Assembly: GCA_029204225.1 (NCBI GenBank)
Contig: CM055106.1
Span: 37,245,946-37,309,945, forward strand
Source of the DNA: Diphasiastrum complanatum
Lineage: Eukaryota; Streptophyta; Lycopodiopsida; Lycopodiales; Lycopodiaceae
Direction: 5' to 3'
DNA length: 64,000 nt
In this document: one piece after another, positions 58,367 through 64,000 of the stretch
Layout of the letters: each line of letters opens with the position of its first letter
Numbering within the stretch: position 1 is the stretch's first letter
Position numbers and translations under genes: made by a program
The notes under the pieces: model-generated
What the model was told of the DNA's origin: nothing
The model's input: only the letters and a program-made list of their open reading frames with translations
Databases searched by the model: none

Positions 58367-59742
58367 AGATCTTGAATTAGAAATTGTCAAGATCCATTTT
58401 CCTAGCTATCTTGTCTAATTTTGGATCAAAAGAGATCAATAGGGCATTGATTGGGTCTGACCTGGTACTGTACAAAATCAGGTGTTCAGACACGTGTGAG
58501 GAACATCCAATTTCAGATTGAGAGTTCTCTCTCATGCTTGATCCATTTATCTTGTCCTTGATAGCTTGTTTTGAAGCTATTTTTGTCTAGTTTTTTATGC
58601 AATCAGTTTCATTCCATTTGGTTGAGCCAATCAAAAGTTATAAGCTTTTAAAGAGGGTTAGGTAGTGCACCTAGACCTGGGTAGACACTTTTGGTTTGGT
58701 CAACAGATTGCCTGTTTGATCTCTGTTCACAGTTGTATGGTTACCAATCTCATCTATAAGTGATCTAGACATTGTTTTGAGATCATAGCCAATTTATTTC
58801 ATGCAATATCATTGAGTTTGAGTCAAATTTGTGTACTTAGTGTATTTCAGATGTGCTAAGAGTATAGTCCATCATGTGATGTGAAATAGATCTTGTTTTA
58901 GAGAAATTTGAGTAGCTAGTGAGAATCAATTCACAAATAGTTGCAAGATCTTTCATAGGAGGAGATAGCTCTTCATTATTGGATCTTATTGAGAGTGTGT
59001 AGCAAGATTTATTGTTCATCATTTGAGTTTTCTTCACTTTAAATGTCTTAAATGAGTCCATCTTTCTTGGAAACAAGTGAAAAATTGTCCACATCAAACT
59101 ATTCAATTTGGAAGATGAGGATGGAATCCATCTTGATCCTTCAAGATGTGATGGACATAGTTCTTGGCCTTGAAGAAGAACCACAAGTTCTTCAAGAGGT
59201 TCAAAAATACAAAAAGAGAGCTAGGATGGCTCTTCACTACATTAAGATGAATGTATCCAATGAGATATTGAGGGAGATAGGTACTTGTACAACAACCAAA
59301 GAAGCTTGGGATTGTATCAAGACTATCTATGAGGCTAAGAACACCTCTAGGCTCCTCACTCTTAGAAATCAAATCTTCCAAAGTAGCCAAAAGAGTGAGG
59401 AGGGTGCATCTAGTTATGTTTTGAGAGTAAAAGATATTCATAGAGAGCTTGCTTGCATTGGTGATTCCATCAATCAAAATGAGCTAGTCCAAGTCATTCT
59501 CAATGACTTGAGAAGTGAATTCGATAACCTTGTCCAATCCTATGCCATTAAGGAGGAGCTACCAAGTTTGGAGGCTCTCCAAAGTGTGCTAACTTTTGAA
59601 GAATCAAGACAAGAGTACAAGCTCTTGAGGATGGACAAGCTTTCTCTCACTCATAATGATGGCAAAGCCCTCTTTGCCAAGGACAAGCACAAAGGGAGGA
59701 GCAAGAACCAATATCAACAATCCTCAAGCAAGGACAAAGCCC
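58367..59742 (+). pseudogene. Copia leader and gag, plus-strand truncated copy
   Basis: 58367-59050 matches the leader copies at 62820-62130 (minus) and 63705-64000 (plus). Gag opens at ATG 59052 (MSPSFLETSEKLSTSNYSIW) and reads MRMESILILQDVMDIVLGLE, NVSNEILREIGTCTTTKEAW and ELVQVILNDLRSEFDNLVQS without a stop. It ends near 59740, before any zinc knuckle, where the minus-strand copy begins. LTR and PBS are missing on the left. The residue match to the minus-strand gag at 62117 is very high. Confidence 0.85.
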
Positions 59743-59743
59743 C

Positions 59744-60370
59744 TCACCATATCCATGATAAGATCTCTTTGGTAGAGATATCTTGCCAATGCCTTTGAAG
59801 AGTGCTCCACCAATATGCCACTATGATCATGGGCTTCCTCCATGCTTGATGATGATCTTTGCTTTGAAAGTTCCACTTGCATGATGGATGCACCATAAAT
59901 AGAGAAATATGAGGCTTCCAAGCCTCATAAGGATCATGGAGATCAAGATCATAAGATGTGAAATAGTGATGATTATCAAGATTATGCGTTCTAGCTTGAC
60001 TAGTCCACATACAATGAACTATATCCATGATGGACCTAATCTTGATATCAAAGACTATCTTGATATTTTTTAGGCTAGTTACTCTCTTAAGGATGTAAGT
60101 GTCCACTTTGTATGCTTCACTTAATCTCAAGAGGAGTTTACAATTTGCCTCAAAACATGTGGAAACATGATTTTCAAAAAAGTGAGTAACAAGCTCAATC
60201 TTGTTCTTACTAGAACCAAGAGCATACTTTTGACAATACAATATCTTTCTTCCTTGAACTTTGAGATCCAAAAAATTCAATGAAGCAAGATAGCATATCA
60301 AGCAAAGGAAGAGAAGCATATATGAATGTGTTGTAGTAGATACAACATGAAAGATTCTCCTCTTTGCCAT
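59744..60370 (-). pseudogene. 3' coding region of the minus-strand gag-type copia
   Basis: On minus an open frame of 208 codons includes LDLKVQGRKILYCQKYALGS, CKLLLRLSEAYKVDTYILKR and MWTSQARTHNLDNHHYFTSY. I do not recognise the family, but it aligns by eye with 49700-49990 of the other element: LRLSEA.KVDTYI against MRISESSLKDTYI, then W.SQ...HNLD against W.SK.GINNLGD. It follows an integrase C-terminal remnant and is not RT. Function unknown. Confidence 0.5.
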
Positions 60371-60374
60371 GTAA

Positions 60375-61218
60375 GGTGAGCCATAAAGACTCGGCCATGC
60401 ATCTTGAAGGTCTTCTTGAAATCATATGAAGAAGAGACTCCTCCTCACACCTTGGCCCCATCATAACTTGAATACCTTCAAAAGAGATAACTTGTGATGC
60501 TTCTTGAGAAGCCTTGGTCTTGGCCACTTCCAAGATTAAATCTTGATGCAATATGACATCTCTATTCACAATCACTTTTGAAATAGAGAGTTTAAAGACA
60601 CTAAAGGCCTCCATGATGGATGAGTATCCAATCATGATCCATGAGCTTGGATCATCCTTCCTGCTTGTTTCCAAGGGAGTATGTGCAAAGCAAGCACTAC
60701 CAAGTTCACTAAGGTGATCAACCTTAGGCTTCATCTTGAATAAACCTTCATATGGTGCTATTCCTTCAAGAGCTCCAATACTCCTCAAAGCTTTGATCTT
60801 CAATGAGAATTTCTTCTCAACAAATGCTTTGAATAATAAGGAATTATCATACACCATAATACTTGAAGAGAGAAGATCATGTGCATCTTGTTTGATCATC
60901 CTCCTTTGAAATATTGGACATATAAGAAACATCAAGAGAGTTTGCACTCTCACTTGGATCCAATTTGTAGATGCCTTCAAATCTTGATCCATATGCAAGG
61001 ATCTCACCATCCTTCTTGATCACACAATTTTCAATATTGAAATTGACATCAAAGCCACTATCAAGAAGTTGGCCAACACTTAAGATGTCCTTTGTAAGCT
61101 TTGGGACAAAAAGAACATTGTTGAGAAAGAGATCTTTGGAAGATACAAGCTTCAAGGGAATAATCCCTACTCCTTCAATATTGCACTCATGATTACTTGC
61201 AATTCTTGACTCCATCAT
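60375..61218 (-). pseudogene. GAG-pre-integrase and integrase C-terminal remnants
   Basis: On minus from 61218, VSSKDLFLNNVLFVPKLTKD, ILSVGQLLDSGFDVN and GSRFEGIYKLDP match the copia protease-to-GAG-pre-integrase stretch. The integrase core is missing. The frame 61010-60375 then gives YEGLFKMKPKVDHLSELGSA and IMIGYSSIMEAFSVFKLSIS, the stretch after the core (KP.V.HL..FG...IGYS...KAY). Confidence 0.75.
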
Positions 61219-62117
61219 AAGGCATAATAGATGAAAAAGACACTTGAAGCTTGAATATAGTCTTCTTTCTCATTGGTGATGTTGGCTTGATTGAGTTGAT
61301 TCTTCTTCTTGAAGCAATTGGTGGCATAATGGCCTTTCTTGCCACAATAAAAGCACTTTATCTTTTTCTTCTTGAGATTTGAAGGAGAAGCATGGGAGGT
61401 GTTCTCCTCCTCTCCATCTTGGTCTTTATCTTTGTCATTAGAGAAGTGATGGTGTTGCTTCTTATTCCTCTTTTTGTGCTTGGCAAATAGAACTTTGCCA
61501 TCATCATGATTGAGTGATAGCTTGTCCATCCTCAAGAGTTTGTACTCTTGTCTTGATTCTTCAGAAATAAGAACACTTTGAAGGGCCTCCAAACTTGGTA
61601 GCTCCTCCTTAATGGCATAGGATTGGGCAAGGTTGTCATATTCATCTCTCAAGCCATTGAGAATGACTTGCACTAGCTCACTTTGATTGATTGAGTCACC
61701 AATACATGCAAGATCCCTATGAATATCCTTGACTCTCAAAACATAATTAGATGCACTCTCATCACTCTTTTGACTAATTTGGAAGATTTGATTTCTAAGA
61801 GTGAGGAGCGTAGAGGTGTTCTTAGCCTCATAGATGGACTTGAGACAATCCCAGGCTTCCTTGGATGTAGAACAATCACCAAGCTCCCTCAATATCTCAT
61901 TAGAGACATTCATCTTAATGTAGTGGAGAGCCATTCTAGCTCTCTTCTTGTATTTTTGTACTTCTTGAAGGACTTGAGGCTCCTCCTCAGTCCCAAGTAC
62001 AATGTCCATCACATCTTGGAGTATCAAGATGGACTCCATCCTCAACTTCCATATTGAATAATTGGAAGTAGACAATCTCTCACTTGGTTGCAACAAGTAT
62101 GAACTCATTGAAGTCAT
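61215..62117 (-). CDS. Copia gag with zinc knuckle, intact frame
   Basis: ATG 62117 (MTSMSSYLLQPSERLSTSNY) opens a 300-codon frame without interruption. The gag core reads WKLRMESILILQDVMDIVLG, NVSNEILRELGDCSTSKEAW and ELVQVILNGLRDEYDNLAQS. A Lys/Asp-rich linker follows, and a canonical CX2CX4HX4C knuckle CFYCGKKGHYATNC (about 61360-61318). The protein ends in a short tail at 61215, so the protease is lost. Gag would form particles and bind RNA. An intact frame in an otherwise deleted element suggests recent activity in trans, or chance preservation. Confidence 0.8.
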   Translation of the reverse strand: MTSMSSYLLQPSERLSTSNYSIWKLRMESILILQDVMDIVLGTEEEPQVLQEVQKYKKRARMALHYIKMNVSNEILRELGDCSTSKEAWDCLKSIYEAKNTSTLLTLRNQIFQISQKSDESASNYVLRVKDIHRDLACIGDSINQSELVQVILNGLRDEYDNLAQSYAIKEELPSLEALQSVLISEESRQEYKLLRMDKLSLNHDDGKVLFAKHKKRNKKQHHHFSNDKDKDQDGEEENTSHASPSNLKKKKIKCFYCGKKGHYATNCFKKKNQLNQANITNEKEDYIQASSVFFIYYAL

Positions 62118-62862
62118 GTAAAGTGGAGATAAATAAAAGTGATGAATAAAAAATGTTGCTTCTCTCTCACTATAGGATCCAATAATGGTGTGCTACCATA
62201 TCCTATGCAAGATCTTGCAACAAACTATGAGATGATTCTCGCTAACTATCTCAATCTCTCCAAAATTAGATCTACTTCACATCAAATGATGGAGTATGGG
62301 AAAAGTTAGGATCAAACACTCTTAGCACATGTGAAATACACTAAGAAACCAAATTTGACTCAAATACAATGATATTGCATGAAACAAAATGGCTAAGATC
62401 TCAAAACAATGCCTAGATCACATACATATGAGATTGGTAAGCATTCAACTGTGATTTTGGATCAAACAGGCAATCTCTTGACCAAATCAAATGTGTCCAC
62501 CTAGGTCTAGGTGCCCTACCTAACCCTCTTCAAAAGCTTATAACTTTTGATTGGCTCAACCAAATGGAGTGAAATTGATTGCATCAGAAACTAGACAGAA
62601 ATAGCTTTAAAATAAGCTATCTAGCAAGATTTTTGGATCAAACATGAAAGAGAACTCCCAAACTGAAATTGGATGTTCCTCACACGTGTCTGAGCACTTG
62701 ATTCTGTAGAGTACCAGGTCAGATCCAATCAATGCCCTATTGATCTCTTTTGATCCAAAATTGGACAAGATAGCTAGAAAAATGGATCTTGACAATTTCT
62801 AGCTCAAGATTGATGAAAAATTTTCATTCAAATGGATCAAAATGCATGGTAACCTTAGGTAG
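62118..62862 (-). other. Leader of the minus-strand gag-type copia
   Basis: It runs from the PBS to the gag ATG. It matches the plus-strand leader at 63654-64000 and at 58367-59050. A 60-odd-codon frame is kept in all three copies but has no ATG. Confidence 0.6.
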
Positions 62863-62874
62863 GCTCTGATACCA
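62863..62874 (-). other. Primer-binding site, facing left
   Basis: TGGTATCAGAGC on minus is exact, immediately next to the LTR end at 62875. Confidence 0.85.
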
Positions 62875-63641
62875 TGTTGATTTCAACACGTGTGGACTGT
62901 CCACTATGAAGAATTGAAAAAGATTATCTATGTTAGATATAGGGGTCTTATGTTTTTTACATCAAGCATCTAGGTGTAGGATGTTGATAGGAATAAATTT
63001 GGCATAAATGGCAAATTATGCATTTCCACTTGTAATGCCACTATCAAGCCAAAATAGAGTAAGAGGCTAAACACGTGCCAATTAGAGTGTAGACAAGTGT
63101 AAAGCTTTTGTTTGATGAATTCCAAGAGGTCCAATAGGATTTAGAGGTGGAACCTTGTGAGGTCCAATAGGAAATTGAGGTGTGCTTGAATATAGTCCAA
63201 TAGAATTAAGAGGTGCATGGATCAATGGTCCAATAGGATCAAGAGGTGACAAAGTATGGTCCAATCATAGTTAATCATAGTGGTAGCTCGTGGATCTACT
63301 AGTATCATTGTACTCCTCATTTTGGATCTAATTGATTTGGTGATTTCATGGATTTTGTGAGTTATTAAATTTCTAGCTTTCTCTCTCTACCCGAGAGCTC
63401 ATGATGTTTTTTCTCTCTCTACCTGAGGAGAGCAGCTTGTTTTTACTTAGATTATGTTTTGAATACTTCCCACATGTGTGAGTGAGAGTTGGAAGTGATT
63501 GAATGCATGTAGTAGTGTGTTTTTGCCATAGAATCAAAGATAGATCTTGAATCTCAATCTAGTCTTGATCTTGGTGCATCTACACACCTTAGGAGATCAC
63601 AAGTACATGTAGTGGACAATCCACACGTGTGAAATTCAACA
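62875..63641. repeat. LTR (767 bp) flanked by two outward primer sites
   Basis: It starts TGTTGATTTCAACACGTGTG and ends CACACGTGTGAAATTCAACA. The last 33 bp at each end are inverted copies (28 of 33 match), far longer than the usual few bases. Both ends are followed, going outward, by TGGTATCAGAGCCTACCTAA. Orientation therefore cannot be assigned. Confidence 0.75.
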
Positions 63642-63653
63642 TGGTATCAGAGC
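63642..63653 (+). other. Primer-binding site, facing right
   Basis: TGGTATCAGAGC is exact, immediately after the LTR end at 63641. It starts a third copy of the same element, which runs off the window. Confidence 0.85.
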
Positions 63654-64000
63654 CTACCTAAGGTTACCATGCATTTTGATCCATGTAAGTGAAAAAATTT
63701 CATCAATCTTGAGCTAGAAGTTGTCAAGGCCCATTTTCCTAGCTATCTTGTTCAATCTTGGATCAAAAGAGATCAAAAGGACATTGATTGGGTCTGACCT
63801 GGTACTGTATGGAATCAGGTGCTCAGACACGTGTGAGGAACATCCAATTTCAGTTTGGAAGTTCTCTCTCATGCTTGATCCATTTATCTTGCTTGATAGC
63901 TTGTTTTAAAGCTATTTTTGTCTAGTTTTTGATGCAATCAGTTTCATTCCATTTGGTTGATCCAATCAGAAGTTATAAGCTTTTGAAGAGAGGTAGGTAG
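63654..64000 (+). other. Leader of a third gag-type copia copy, runs off the window
   Basis: It closely matches the reverse complement of 62862-62520. The gag should lie just beyond 64000. Confidence 0.75.

Noticed and set aside
62607-63909. A 62-codon frame kept in three copia leader copies as a possible upstream ORF
   Set aside because: It starts at TTG with no ATG, lies in the leader of near-identical copies, and the third copy (58380) stops early; conservation is explained by recent copying.

Overview
The window looks like nuclear DNA of a land plant with a large, transposon-rich genome. The evidence is an intron-less P-class pentatricopeptide repeat (PPR) gene, plant-type Ty1/copia and Ty3/gypsy retrotransposons primed by initiator tRNA-Met or by a tRNA-Asp-like site, plant hAT transposase relics, a Helitron, and long (GA)n and (TA)n microsatellites. 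I cannot fix the species from sequence alone; a seed-free vascular plant or another large-genome plant is only a guess.

Layout. 1-2.3 kb: AT-rich, nothing recognised. 2.3-5.7 kb: a strand-skewed A-rich block leading into a broken copia integrase/reverse transcriptase, joined directly to an LTR. 6.5-7.0 kb: an LTR-like segment with a minus-strand primer site. 7.0-21.9 kb: a decayed Helitron Rep/helicase split by a 12.6-kb minus-strand gypsy composite (9007-21615). The composite has a perfect 5-bp target duplication, but its two LTRs belong to diverged subfamilies and two more LTR bodies lie back to back inside it. It carries a gag, an integrase and a long broken extra ORF between integrase and 3' LTR. 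21.9-25.9 kb: a second, plus-strand gypsy with LTR, gag and protease, ending in a (GC)n(GA)n run.

27.0-29.2 kb: the only intact-looking host gene, a 729-aa PPR protein. 30.8 kb: a copia RT scrap. 33.6-41.8 kb: three nested hAT-type layers. An old hAT relic was split by a roughly 0.86-kb terminal-inverted-repeat element with a near-perfect 8-bp TSD. That element was in turn split inside its (TA)n tract by a 6-kb BED-finger hAT whose transposase core is inverted relative to its two ends.

42.9-44.4 kb: a tandemly duplicated copia RT relic. 45.8-53.9 kb: a minus-strand copia (LTR, gag-protease, RT-RNase H, LTR) with a gag-bearing plus-strand element lying inside it. 55.1-55.8 kb: a 175-bp tandem duplication and a gypsy RT scrap. 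58.4-64 kb: three copies of one gag-type copia in alternating orientation, with an LTR that has outward-facing primer sites at both ends.

No interacting set of host genes is visible. The biology here is mobile-element nesting, template-switch-like LTR mosaicism and decay around one PPR gene. The best candidates for something undescribed are the extra ORF of the gypsy composite (10007-13117), the region shared by two gag-type copia elements (49640-50730 and 59744-60370), and the nested hAT structure.
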